Source: Nitrospira sp. MA-1 (GTDB lineage: Bacteria > Nitrospirota > Nitrospiria > Nitrospirales > UBA8639). From it: a stretch of DNA of 64,000 nt. The stretch lies in contig JAQJDB010000004.1 in the NCBI GenBank assembly GCA_032139905.1, forward strand, positions 62,001 to 126,000, read 5' to 3'. Shown here one piece after another: positions 26,517 through 34,849 of this stretch. Each line of letters opens with the position of its first letter. Position 1 is the first letter of the stretch. The notes beneath the pieces are model-generated. The model did not search any database and was not told the origin of the DNA. It worked only from the letters and a program-made list of their open reading frames with translations. The position numbers were made by a program, and so were the translations under genes.

Positions 26517-27524
26517 ATGGTAAAAAAGATTGTGGCCAAAATGGGTGAGGGTATCAAGAATGCCTCCGAGATTGGCTATCATATTGTAATTTTGTGTCTG
26601 AGTGCGGGGATTGCGATGTCGCTCCCGACCGCGGCCAGAAGTTTTCTGACCTATTGGACAAGAGTAGAAACAGAAAAAATGTCGATCGTGGCCTTGGAAA
26701 TAGGCGTCGCGGCGTTACTGATTGTGGTGATGACCTATCTCCGACGGAGTTGGCAGGATCGGAAGCTGGCCAAAATGGCGATCGATGCCGGCTTCGTGTC
26801 ATTTTTCCCCAAACGGGCGCGACGGGCTGAGGATGGGATTCGCAAACTTCGGCAGACCCAGGGGCGTGGCCGAACGGTCCTGGTCATCGGGTCAAGCGGG
26901 TATGACACGTTGCGTGACCAGGTGGGGGACTTATCGACCATTCTGGATAAATGTCTGGGAGCCAACATCATGCTGGTAAACCCCTTTAGCCAGGGTGCCA
27001 GTGCACGCATCCGGGCCATTGCCGATCCGTTAATGTCGATTGAGAAATATCGAGCGGGCGTCAGGCAAAGTATTGAGTTGCTCAAAAGGCTTCAGGGAGT
27101 CGGAAAATCCGTCAAACTGAAACTCTATTCGGATCCTCCGCTTCTGAAATTGGTTATTCTTGGAGATTATCTTTGGATGCAGCATTACCATACCGATCTG
27201 GATATTCAGGAGATGCCGGAATACGTGCTGCGACACAATGCGAACGACCACGGGCTGTACACCTTGTGTTATCAATACTTTGTGCAGCGTTGGGAGCAGA
27301 CCGACATACCGGAATACGATCTGGTTACCGATGAGCTGGTCTATCGGGATAAAAATGGCCGGGAAATCAGAAGGGACCAATTCTGGCCGGATGACATCCC
27401 GCAAAACCTAGAGCAGGGGAGAGAGATCCCCGTGTTGTCAACGCCACAGATGACCAGGGAACAGCCCGCTCTGGAGCATGCCATGTGTCGAACAGCAACT
27501 GAAATTGTACGACCGCATTTCTGA
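26517..27524 (+). CDS. two-helix membrane protein with cytoplasmic PLD-like/unknown domain
   Basis: ATG 26517 follows AGAAGGA by 6 bases (a GTG directly before it is also possible). Of 335 aa, two membrane helices lie at the start (IVILCLSAGIAMSLPTAARS and IVALEIGVAALLIVVMTYL), followed by a basic segment (FFPKRARRAEDGIRKLRQ). The soluble domain from about residue 115 reads TVLVIGSSGYDTL, then ANIMLVNPFSQGASARI, KLYSDPPLLKLVILGDYLWM and QHYHTDLDIQEMPEY. The alternation of strands and helices, with NPFSQ and a late strand GDYLWMQHY, recalls phospholipase-D-like sensor domains, but I see no HKD catalytic motif. The function is unknown. It is preceded by leader copy B. Confidence 0.72.
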   Translation: MVKKIVAKMGEGIKNASEIGYHIVILCLSAGIAMSLPTAARSFLTYWTRVETEKMSIVALEIGVAALLIVVMTYLRRSWQDRKLAKMAIDAGFVSFFPKRARRAEDGIRKLRQTQGRGRTVLVIGSSGYDTLRDQVGDLSTILDKCLGANIMLVNPFSQGASARIRAIADPLMSIEKYRAGVRQSIELLKRLQGVGKSVKLKLYSDPPLLKLVILGDYLWMQHYHTDLDIQEMPEYVLRHNANDHGLYTLCYQYFVQRWEQTDIPEYDLVTDELVYRDKNGREIRRDQFWPDDIPQNLEQGREIPVLSTPQMTREQPALEHAMCRTATEIVRPHF

Positions 27525-27592
27525 CCCTCTGAATAGGATATCTCCCAACTACTCCCCACCAAGGCTCGGACAAAAAGACTCGTATCCTTTCG

Positions 27593-27810
27593 TCCGACGC
27601 CTGCCGGCTGGCCCAAGTAGGGACGCTCTCATCCGCTGGCGGGCCCTGTTTGAGCCCGGCGAGTTGATCCGCCCTCCTGCGTCCCTACATTTCAATAAAG
27701 CCAGACGGGGCGTCACTGGTTTTGGGCCCTTTTGCCGAAACAAAAGGGCCTCGCCTGCCGGGGGCGAAACCCGGCATTACGGAACATCACGTTGACACGA
27801 ATGTTCAGTG
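27593..27810. repeat. compound repeat, copy R1
   Basis: GC-rich repeat beginning CCGACGCCTGCCGGCTGGCC and containing a near-perfect hairpin (GGGCCCTTTTG and CAAAAGGGCC around 27724-27750), ending near ACATCACGTTGACAC. Close copies lie at 29501-29742 (partial), 35935-36270 and 37305-37683 plus 39488-39535. Open frames across it are artefacts of the repeat. Confidence 0.85.
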
Positions 27811-27827
27811 CAAAATTTTGAACTCCA

Positions 27828-27990
27828 AAGACCCGCAGCATTGCACCCAGGCTTCCTAAAAAGTCGGTCATGATCGTCATAGGGTCTAGGTGCGGTGAGT
27901 GGTCTGGTATGGTTCCGGCTAGAGTTGGTCATGATCGCGGAGAACTCGTGGTCACACTTCTTACACTTTTCACGGGCGTTCATGTGTAAC
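27828..27990 (-). pseudogene. decayed nnrS fragment fused to small CxxC peptide, copy 1
   Basis: On the minus strand a short start (MNAREKCKKCDHEF) leads into sequence that matches an internal part of the intact nnrS at about 39690-39800. In one frame both read SYDGHD/PYDDHD followed by PGCNSAG/PGCNAAG. Stops and shifts make it non-functional. Related fragments lie at 28436-28552 and 36340-36436. Confidence 0.55.
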
Positions 27991-28125
27991 CCAATGGCTG
28001 TCGGTTGAGCGCCTGTTTATCGGAGGCCAGGAAAGAGACCGGACGTGCGGGGAATTTTCGGCTATGTATGTTCGGATGGCTTCCATATCACGGAGTGCTT
28101 GGGGAGACCAAATGATTTGAGTCAC
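27970..28125 (-). pseudogene. truncated ParE-type toxin
   Basis: The frame starts at GTG 28125, which overlaps the antitoxin stop, and reads VTQIIWSPQALRDMEAIRTY, then IAENSPHV, the exact opening of RelE/ParE-family toxins. After about 28 codons the similarity stops, and the remaining 23 codons are unrelated. The region that holds the catalytic or gyrase-binding part of ParE is therefore lost. The break coincides with the edge of the repeated nnrS-derived sequence. It is almost certainly inactive. Confidence 0.65.
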
Positions 28126-28304
28126 AATCCGAGCCGACGCTTGACTTGGTCATGCGGAATGCCTTCTCCCGCATCAAGTTCAGCCAAGCCTGCATCAATC
28201 TTGGCGAGAAATACAAGCCGCTCAATGGCGTCGTCATATGTCGCATCAGATGGCAAATTCTGCAAGGACTCCAGAATGCGGTCTCGTATGGTTTCAGATG
28301 ACAT
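28122..28304 (-). CDS. antitoxin of a ParDE/RelBE-like pair
   Basis: This 60-aa acidic, helical protein (SSETIRDRILESLQNLPSDA, then ERLVFLAKIDAGLAELDAGE and VKRRL at the end) is typical of antitoxins partnered with ParE/RelE toxins. The toxin start overlaps its stop by 3 bases, the usual coupling. A TATAAT-like box lies just before its ATG. With the toxin truncated, it now stands as an orphan antitoxin, which could still neutralise related toxins. Confidence 0.75.
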   Translation of the reverse strand: MSSETIRDRILESLQNLPSDATYDDAIERLVFLAKIDAGLAELDAGEGIPHDQVKRRLGL

Positions 28305-28308
28305 ATTC

Positions 28309-28343
28309 CGATTATACCTTTCCCCTACGGGGATTAAAACTGT
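28309..28343 (-). promoter_or_regulatory. candidate promoter/operator of the antitoxin gene
   Basis: On the minus strand TATAAT (28311-28316) lies 6 bases before the antitoxin ATG, which would give a nearly leaderless mRNA. A perfect palindrome TCCCC-GTA-GGGGA (28321-28333) sits just upstream, in the position of an autoregulatory operator. The -35 match is weak. Confidence 0.35.
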
Positions 28344-28354
28344 CAGAAGCGTCC

Positions 28355-28378
28355 GCCTAACAGCTCGGTGTTAACGGC
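28355..28378 (-). repeat. attC-like half site (L'-R') before the antitoxin cassette
   Basis: The minus strand reads CGCCGTTAACACCGAGCT followed by GTTAGGC, which fits the right half of an integron attC site (core GTTRRRY at 28355-28361). The matching left core was not found within about 80 bases, so only half is visible. The antitoxin gene starts about 50 bases beyond the core. Confidence 0.4.
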
Positions 28379-28435
28379 GTGGTAGTCCAAACCCAAAAAA
28401 TCTGTTTGTCCCCCATAGACCCATAGCATCATCCT

Positions 28436-28552
28436 GGTTCACCAGAAAGTACCTCACGATCGCCACGGGGTTTGCATGGCCATGGCTGGGGCGGATCATG
28501 ATCGCAGAAAAACTCGTAACCATTCTGCGAAATACTCGTCAAGAAAATCCAT
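28436..28552 (-). pseudogene. decayed nnrS-derived fragment, copy 2
   Basis: The minus strand begins just inside an R'-like site (GTTAAATTGCACATGGA) and shares GCGATCATGA and the following GGC-rich segment with copies 1 and 3. It has several stops. It lies between the antitoxin cassette and the 293-aa gene. Confidence 0.4.
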
Positions 28553-28557
28553 GTGCA

Positions 28558-28647
28558 ATTTAACGATTCACTTGAGCTGCCACCGAGCGTACCGAGTCAA
28601 CTGACCTGCGGGCGGGTCAGCAGTCCACCTCCAATTACTCGTTAGAT
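28558..28647 (-). repeat. attC-like recombination site
   Basis: The minus strand starts with ATCTAAC (28641-28647), which overlaps the last codons of the 293-aa gene, and ends with GTTAAAT (28558-28564), fitting the RYYYAAC and GTTRRRY cores. The right half reads GGTGGCAGCTCAAGTGAATC, much like known attC right halves, and the left half has TTGGAG against CTCAA, which leaves one unpaired G as attC sites do. An inner hairpin CTGACC/GGTCAG (28601-28620) gives a variable loop. Total length is 90 bases. Confidence 0.42.
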
Positions 28648-29516
28648 GCCCACTCCTGAGTAAGGAGTGTTGTGGCGGCGTGTATGTACTTCCGGCAATC
28701 GAACTCGTACCTCTTCAAGAAGATCCCAGAATCGCATCTTTGCAAAGCCCAAAGCAGGATCCCGAGCCTTTCGTTGACGAGATTCCGCTCAAGGTATTTC
28801 CGAGCGATGGACTTGTGTATCCGCCGCCCGAGTTTCGCTGAAACATAGCAATAGGTTATCGCGTCCCAATCACGTAGGTTCTGAGTAACGTCAGGTGACT
28901 CTTGGCCAATTCGTATATAGAGTCTTGCCACTTCCGAGGGGTGAGTCAACACTTCGGAAATTCCTACCCGATTCTCTTCGAGGAATGTGGGTGAGAAGTG
29001 TTGTATGAGCAGGTCCGCAGATGCCGGATCTCGGCATGAATTCCAGGATCGCAGTACGAGATGTTTAGGAATCCGTCGACCTTCAGCGGATAGACTCTTA
29101 TATCCGCGCTGACGCATTCGAGTGTACGGCGAGGCAAGGAAGTATCGTTGAATTCTTCGGCGAGTGCGAGTATCACAAACCTCCCCTATTTTACTCAAGC
29201 AAAGCCCGTAACTTTCTCGTTCTCGGTACTTCGCTTTCGGTACCAGCCGAAGTAGCCGGCTAATAATTCGCCGTCCAAAAGAGCGATTCCCATCAGCAAG
29301 ATTTTCGCAAATAACCTGGAGAGAGATGTCCCGTAGTAATAGGTCTGAGTCCAGATTAGAGAATAACAGTCGTTCAATTTCGTCGCCGTCAAGGCAACGG
29401 CAGAGGTTGCGGAGGAGCTTACGTTCATCTGTTCCAGGTTCGCCGGGCGGTATACTTCTGATGTGGGCGACGCGATCCACTTTCTGGTATCTACCGATTT
29501 TTATGCTGATCGGCAT
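28635..29516 (-). CDS. hypothetical protein, cassette-borne
   Basis: I do not recognise this family. The 293-aa product (from ATG 29516; frames up to 29540 start inside repeat sequence) is rich in Arg and Leu and mostly helical, with repeat-like helices (ERLLFSNLDSDLLLRDISLQ, SFGRRIISRLLRLV, HLVLRSWNSCRDPASADLLI) that recall HEAT-type scaffolds. No catalytic motif is visible. It ends WASNE, the stop lying inside the attC-like site, and its start adjoins the edge of repeat copy R2. Both are what one expects of an integron cassette. Confidence 0.6.
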   Translation of the reverse strand: MPISIKIGRYQKVDRVAHIRSIPPGEPGTDERKLLRNLCRCLDGDEIERLLFSNLDSDLLLRDISLQVICENLADGNRSFGRRIISRLLRLVPKAKYRERESYGLCLSKIGEVCDTRTRRRIQRYFLASPYTRMRQRGYKSLSAEGRRIPKHLVLRSWNSCRDPASADLLIQHFSPTFLEENRVGISEVLTHPSEVARLYIRIGQESPDVTQNLRDWDAITYCYVSAKLGRRIHKSIARKYLERNLVNERLGILLWALQRCDSGIFLKRYEFDCRKYIHAATTLLTQEWASNE

Positions 29517-29742
29517 AGCAACCCTCTTGACTAGCATCAAAGCTCATGGATCGGCCTGGTATGGACAGGCGGATTCTTGGTTAATTATGGAATTAAGTCA
29601 AGTTGGATGACACAAAAAAGGTACCTGACGGAGTTGGTCGTGTTGCTGCCCGGGCCTTTTCCATGAGAGGAGATCTGGTGAACATTTTTCTTCCTTGATC
29701 CGACACCTGCCGGCTGGTCCAAGAGAGGGACGCTCTCATCTG
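29501..29742. repeat. compound repeat, copy R2 (truncated)
   Basis: It matches copy R4 from GATCGGCATAGCAACC onward, through ATTCTTGGTTAATT and AGTCAAGTTGGAT, to CGACACCTGCCGGCTGG and GGGACGCTCTCATCTG. It then breaks off where an IS3-type sequence begins at about 29746, so the IS insertion or a later deletion removed the rest. Confidence 0.75.
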
Positions 29743-29745
29743 AAG

Positions 29746-30575
29746 GGTAAATGACCGACCGAGCAGCAACGGATCCCTGAACTCGAATCGGAAAATCGCC
29801 GTTTACGGATGGAGCGTGAAACCAAAAAAAAGCCACGGCCTTTTTTTGCCAAGGAACACACATGAGGTCTCGATTCATCGAGCAGCAGCAGAAGACCTGG
29901 CCGATCACCCTCACGTGTGGTGTGTTGGGCGTCTCCCGAAGTGGCTATTATGATTGGACAGCGCGTGATCTGAGGCAGGGCATTCGTTCGAATATCGCGC
30001 TAGAGAGATGAATGTAGGAGATCGTTACTGAACACCGCCAACGCTATGGCGCGCCACGGATTACCGAGGCGTGACAGGATGAAGGCCTGAGCTGTCGTGA
30101 GAACCGTGTGGCTCGACGCATGCGTGCTTTGGGACTGAAAGCGATTCAGGCCAAGAAATTTACAGTCACCACTGACTCGACTCACGCAAAGCCGGTGGCA
30201 CCCGGTCTGATCGAGCAGGACTTCCGTGCGGCGGCGCCCAATCAGAAATGAACCAGTGACAGTACCTCTGTCTGGACTGAGGAGGGATGGCGGTATCTCG
30301 CCGTCGTGATGGACTTGTACTCACGGGCGATGGTCGGATGGTCGATGAATCGACGGATGACACAACAGCCGGTGTGTGACGCGCTGACCATGGCCGTGTT
30401 GCGTCGCGGCTTCCCCAAGGGCACGATTATCCACTCTAATCGTGGCAATCAGTATGGTTCTCCGCGCTATCGGCCATTGATTAGGAACCATGGTCTGTGC
30501 GAAAGCAGGGGGGCAGGGCCGCCTGAATGGTACATTTCAAATTTGCTACAAGAATGTCTGATGGGGAAGGATTGA
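29746..30575 (+). pseudogene. IS3-family transposase remnant
   Basis: The region reads as an OrfA end (RMERETKKKATAFFAKE) followed by OrfB (WPITLTCGVLGVSRSGYYDW, RYGAPRIT, RRMRALGLKAIQAKKF, YLAVVMDLYSRAMVGWSMNR), but with at least four in-frame stops and a frame change. The second catalytic Asp in the usual HSDRG motif is Asn here (IIHSNRGNQYGS), and the C-terminal part with the catalytic Glu is missing. It is dead. It lies inside the cassette region and truncates repeat R2. Confidence 0.8.
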
Positions 30576-30627
30576 GAAGATGAGGTAACTAATCTTCACA
30601 TTTAAGCAGCATACAACAAGCGTCAGT

Positions 30628-31317
30628 TTACGGGTTGCTGGATTCCGCCAGCGTAAACTTTATGTTTACCGGTTCCATTCCAAGCATTGGCCAGATCGTT
30701 AAAATGATATCTTGCCCACTTTTGGAGGCAATGGACTCATCAAGCCAGCGCGCATCAGGGATTATTTGGTCATCCAGAGCCAGCAATAAATCACCGGGCA
30801 TTAGCTTCGCCGCGTGAGCGGGGCTGCCGTCAACAACATCTTGAACAATGACTGCGACATCACCCCCAATGCGTTGGTGTGCGCTGACTGGCGCGTCCTC
30901 ATAGTACGCCCCAAAACTAAATTTTCTGACAGCCCGCCAGTACGTTGCCAAGTACAAACTTCCATTCCGCCACTGAAGCACCTGAGCCGCATCGAGACTA
31001 CCACCAAAGTTCATGGCCGAGATAGGTGCAACTATCGGCAAATGCCCGCCGACTAAATACGAGTAGCCAACCATGGCGTAACCCTGCCGGTACATCTTCA
31101 CAGACTCTTGGTCCATGTGTGTGACCCAATGATGGTCGATGGATTTCGCCTTAATTAGTCGGTAGTCCTCAGGATCGAGCAACGGATGATAACTCATGCT
31201 GTAAGGGTAGGCACAGCCGCCCAAGCCAGAGGCCAGTATCGACACGAGGAGAACGTAAGCAAATTGTTGACCTGTAGAGCCGTTCAATTTCTTGAGTATG
31301 AGTATAACCAAATCCAC
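30628..31317 (-). CDS. lipoprotein with C-terminal PDZ domain
   Basis: Residues up to about 35 form a lipoprotein signal (VLLVSILASGLGGC, lipobox LGGC). The middle (about 36-150) is rich in Tyr and His with no recognised fold. Residues about 150-225 form a PDZ domain (VAVIVQDVVDGSPAHAAKLM, then PGDLLLALDDQII). PDZ domains bind peptide C-termini; there is no protease domain. It lies 15 bases downstream of another lipoprotein gene on the same strand, probably one transcript. Confidence 0.75.
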   Translation of the reverse strand: MDLVILILKKLNGSTGQQFAYVLLVSILASGLGGCAYPYSMSYHPLLDPEDYRLIKAKSIDHHWVTHMDQESVKMYRQGYAMVGYSYLVGGHLPIVAPISAMNFGGSLDAAQVLQWRNGSLYLATYWRAVRKFSFGAYYEDAPVSAHQRIGGDVAVIVQDVVDGSPAHAAKLMPGDLLLALDDQIIPDARWLDESIASKSGQDIILTIWPMLGMEPVNIKFTLAESSNP

Positions 31318-31332
31318 ACCGGTCCTGGGCGC

Positions 31333-31920
31333 TTAGCGTCGCCCTGGAAATGCGCGCGGTAAAGCGCGCCCCATTCGGCCATTGGCTTGAACTAACCCAC
31401 CAACGGCGGTGGCGAATTCCGCCAGTTCCAGTTCGGTGAACAGGGGGCCTCGCGCCTGGGTCCAGCCCAGGCTTGAAACATCACTTAGAGTTTCTGCACG
31501 GCGTGGGGCTTGGTTGACGTATTGCTCTCGATAGTTGGTCAAACCAATTTTTTCGCAAGTCATTCCGCCTTGCATTCCTCCGCCCACATTGATGCACTCC
31601 CTGATTTCAGCCGATCGAGATTGGTATGCCGGCGGATTATGTAAGAGTTGCTGCTGAGCCAAACCATTAATTTGAAGTTGCGTCGAATACGCAGCACTGA
31701 TATCGGCCAAGCCTTGTGTCGTGTTGACCAGGGCATCTCCCATGGCTTTGATGTTGGTCGGTTTGGCATTGACCCAGGGGGACTCACGGTAGAACGATTC
31801 CACGCTGGTACGGACTATGGTGCCGTCCTTACTGGTCGGTGCAGTGGTGGTACAGCCGCTGGTCGCAATCACCCCAGTTACCATGACTATTAAGAGATAA
31901 TCGGATCGAATGCGTGCCAT
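31333..31920 (-). CDS. lipoprotein of unknown function
   Basis: The 195-aa product has a clear lipoprotein signal (SDYLLIVMVTGVIATSGC, lipobox ATSGC). The rest is hydrophilic and helical with Gln- and Ala-rich stretches (TTQGLADISAAYSTQLQING, LAEFATAVGGLVQANGRMG) and a basic C-terminus. I do not recognise the family. It precedes the PDZ lipoprotein gene with a 15-base gap, so the two probably work in one envelope process. Confidence 0.7.
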   Translation of the reverse strand: MARIRSDYLLIVMVTGVIATSGCTTTAPTSKDGTIVRTSVESFYRESPWVNAKPTNIKAMGDALVNTTQGLADISAAYSTQLQINGLAQQQLLHNPPAYQSRSAEIRECINVGGGMQGGMTCEKIGLTNYREQYVNQAPRRAETLSDVSSLGWTQARGPLFTELELAEFATAVGGLVQANGRMGRALPRAFPGRR

Positions 31921-32523
31921 AATCCTTTCACCTTAGAGTATGTGAATTTGCGCAGTTTGTGTTGTTCCAAAGCGTGCCGCTTCGAAATAACTACAGAGGG
32001 CGCATTTTCTTTTCTATTGTTGTCCATGTCAATAGTGAGAAACATAAAATAAGGATAGCTTTGATGTGAAGAGCAGTTATTAGAATACTTGGATCATCAT
32101 TATGCATAATCGAATCATTGTGCAGGATAGTTTGTGCTTTTAAGATTTTTTCTAGTTCGTGAGAATCCCGAGTTTCACTCAAAATTAATCGGTGGCGAAT
32201 CAAACCCGTATTTATTTGCAGATCTCAACAATAATGCTCAGCTGGACTTCATGCATGGAGAATACTGCCAGATCTTATTTTGGAGTTAAGGCTCCGCAAT
32301 GGGATTCTGGTGTATAAAGTGGTCTATGCATGAGATATGATACACAGTTTCAAATAAGGATGACTCTGCCGAGAAAAAACACTGATTTTTGGTTAGGGTA
32401 GTACAAGGTATGAGTCGTACTTTTGGCTGAAGTTAAATCTTTATTACTTGTGTTAATTCGTGCGTCATGACACTTTGTATTGATGGTACAGGAAGTAAAA
32501 TGAGGCAGGTGCTGGAGAAGATA
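31921..32523. other. AT-rich divergent intergenic region
   Basis: About 600 bases between the minus-strand lipoprotein pair and the plus-strand collagen-like lipoprotein gene. Promoters for both probably lie here, but none is distinct enough to mark. Frames inside look non-coding. Confidence 0.45.
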
Positions 32524-34722
32524 ATGAGGATTTCAATAAATTTCAGAGTGCGAGCTCAACGGGTAAGGAAAGGTGCCTTGTCTTATGTAGGAGTTTCTCT
32601 CATCATAATTTTTCTGGGGGGCTGTAGTACCACAGAACGTTCCGAAACCAAACAAGAGACTGCGAGAAAAGCCACTATTGAAGAACTTCATTTTTTACCG
32701 ATGGCTACCTCCTATAGCTGTTGGCCGTGTGCTCTCAGTTCCATGGGTCGCTCTAATCTACCCAATGAAGATCAGCAAGCTAACTACTTCGAGGCTGGTG
32801 CGGATATCCCCATTGTTGCAGAATTGGAAAATGACAAAAATCAGCGGTTTTATATGAAGCCGTCCAGCGTGCGCTCCCAAAAGGATTTGGCCTTGCCTGC
32901 GACGCGGGTCTTGTCTCCTAGTGATTTCACTATCACTTTATCGGGCTCAGAGTGGGAGAAAAAAGGCACACTCTTCATGATTGAAGGTTATCTCCATTTT
33001 CGCTGGGGTGACAAGCTAAATCCTGAAGTCATTATAGAGGGACTGGATGATGTCGAAATCATTTTGAGAATTCAATATAAAAACGGGCCTATACTGACGA
33101 GGACATTGCGCCCTAATACGATAAATACCTGGGGATTGCCGCCAAAGCTTGCCCACACACAGCCTCTTCAGCTAGACACGAGTTTAGCATATGTCGTTAA
33201 TGACGATGGCATGCCTGCTGTCATCGAAGGGAGAGAGGTCCCCAGTACGAGTAAATGGGGTTGGTATTCGCAACGTGAGAAACCCAATGGATACCAAGAA
33301 AAGCTATTAGGGATAAAGGCCGATGCATGGAACGTTATTGAATTTGATTTCACACAAGGAATAAATCACTTCTCCGGGAAACAGTGTACAGGAATCCACC
33401 CTTCTCGCCTGATCGTGACAGGACAAAACCTTGATGTCCGTAAGCAGGGTTGCCAGTTGCAAATAAGGGCGCAGCAAATCACAGGCCCCCATTCCTTAAC
33501 GGTGGCAATGGTTGGCGCGCCCGAAGTAAATATTACCATTCCGGTTGGGATAAAACCCATGCGGGCGAACCTACCGCTTTCAGAAAAAATTACCAAGGTC
33601 TCCTGGGGGCACATTAACAACGCGAGAGGCTACCAAGATCGCACAAAAGTCCTTCCTGGAGATCGGCTCGAATATTCGGTGAAATTTCATGACCAATGGT
33701 ACGAGTGGTATGGCCATGAAGACGGTGTTTGGCAGAAATTGAAATTTGAAACGAGTGAAGGTATTACCATTGAGCCCGGCCCGACAATACGACAATGGGA
33801 TGATCCTGAGTTTTACGTCGTCATTGATAGAGACCTCGCCAACGCGCTAACCGGTGCGTTGACTATGGAAGTCTGGTACGAAGGACGGCGTGATCTTGCC
33901 AAAAGTCTTGAATACACGCTCGATAGCACAAGCCTCTATAGTCCTTATTTGTTTAAAGCAAACCAAGGCACCCTGGAAAAGAGAACTGGTCGTGATGGGC
34001 GTCAGGGTCGTGATGGGCGTAAGGGGATAGACGGCCGGAGTGCACAGATCCAGAGCAGAGCCAATGGTGAACATGCTGGTGATGGCGAAGCTGGCGGGGA
34101 TGGTCACAACGGCAATCCCGGCGTAAAACCCGATCCATTAAATCTTACGGCTATGCAAGTCAAAGGCATAGATGGGCAGGACTATGTCCTGTTTGGTTTT
34201 CAACGGGGTGCAGAAACAGAAGAAATATCTTTGCTGATACTGGGCGAACCGTGGAAGGTTGAATTGATCGGTGGTCCTGGGGGCAAGGGAGGACGAGGCG
34301 GTCATGGGGGAGCAGGTGGCGATGGTGGAACTGGTGATATGAATCTGCGTGGCGGCAATGGGGGGCAAGGGGCCGATGCTGGCAATGGTGGAGATGGCGG
34401 AGATGGTGCTGATGGCGGCGATATTCGATTAGAGATCGCTGACCGGAAGCTGGAAACGATGTTTCAGTTAATCACCGCAGGTGGCCACGGTGGTGCTCCG
34501 GGTGAAGGTGGGACGGGTGGTAGAGCAGGAAGGGGTGGTCCTGCGCTTATGAATGGACGAAATGGGAAGGATGGTCGCGCGGGCCGTGATGGTTCCGCTG
34601 GTTACCCTGGACGGAGCGGACAACCGGGCCGTGTTGAGGTGAACATCGCTAATACTGCTAGCAAGCTTTGGTCGCGAGCCTCGGCCGAAATGCGTGCGCT
34701 ATTGGTAAAGCCGGCCCTCTGA
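32524..34722 (+). CDS. large lipoprotein with collagen-like Gly-rich C-terminal region
   Basis: ATG 32524 follows GGAG by 6 bases; the earlier ATGs lack this. The 732-aa product has a basic N-terminus and signal helix ending in the lipobox FLGGC. Residues about 50-480 are a beta-rich region with no recognised domain. From about 490 there are collagen-type Gly-x-y runs (GRDGRQGRDGRKGIDGRS), then a globular insert (about 545-580), then a long Gly-rich stretch (GGPGGKGGRGGHGGAGGDGG, GEGGTGGRAGRGG, GRAGRDGSAGYPGRSGQPGR). A short non-repeat end follows. Such regions can form triple helices and act as surface stalks or adhesins. It is the only large plus-strand gene among minus-strand cargo. Confidence 0.75.
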   Translation: MRISINFRVRAQRVRKGALSYVGVSLIIIFLGGCSTTERSETKQETARKATIEELHFLPMATSYSCWPCALSSMGRSNLPNEDQQANYFEAGADIPIVAELENDKNQRFYMKPSSVRSQKDLALPATRVLSPSDFTITLSGSEWEKKGTLFMIEGYLHFRWGDKLNPEVIIEGLDDVEIILRIQYKNGPILTRTLRPNTINTWGLPPKLAHTQPLQLDTSLAYVVNDDGMPAVIEGREVPSTSKWGWYSQREKPNGYQEKLLGIKADAWNVIEFDFTQGINHFSGKQCTGIHPSRLIVTGQNLDVRKQGCQLQIRAQQITGPHSLTVAMVGAPEVNITIPVGIKPMRANLPLSEKITKVSWGHINNARGYQDRTKVLPGDRLEYSVKFHDQWYEWYGHEDGVWQKLKFETSEGITIEPGPTIRQWDDPEFYVVIDRDLANALTGALTMEVWYEGRRDLAKSLEYTLDSTSLYSPYLFKANQGTLEKRTGRDGRQGRDGRKGIDGRSAQIQSRANGEHAGDGEAGGDGHNGNPGVKPDPLNLTAMQVKGIDGQDYVLFGFQRGAETEEISLLILGEPWKVELIGGPGGKGGRGGHGGAGGDGGTGDMNLRGGNGGQGADAGNGGDGGDGADGGDIRLEIADRKLETMFQLITAGGHGGAPGEGGTGGRAGRGGPALMNGRNGKDGRAGRDGSAGYPGRSGQPGRVEVNIANTASKLWSRASAEMRALLVKPAL

Positions 34723-34811
34723 TAAAAACTATTTTTAGCAGGTACTAACCTTCCTCAACCTCATCTGGATTTCGAGCGAGAAGAAATTCGACTTACGTTC
34801 ACCAATGTTCA

Positions 34812-34845
34812 ATCTAACGGATCGGAACTCAACTGCGAGCCACGA
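34812..34845 (-). repeat. attC-like right half after the DUF5677-like gene
   Basis: The minus strand reads GTGGCTCGCAGTTGAGTTCC, then GATCC, then GTTAGAT (core at 34812-34818), directly after the gene stop. The right-half layout resembles the site at 28558-28647. The base run after the core (TGAACATTGG) also resembles the run after the cores at 28558 and 36436. Confidence 0.38.
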
Positions 34846-34849
34846 CAAC

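Noticed and set aside
27478-27795. 105-aa frame over repeat R1
   Set aside because: It is the translation of the GC-rich repeat; similar frames occur at other copies without a common start or ribosome-binding site.
31991-32203. 70-aa minus-strand frame
   Set aside because: AT-rich, no ribosome-binding site and no clear membrane or domain pattern; coding not supported.
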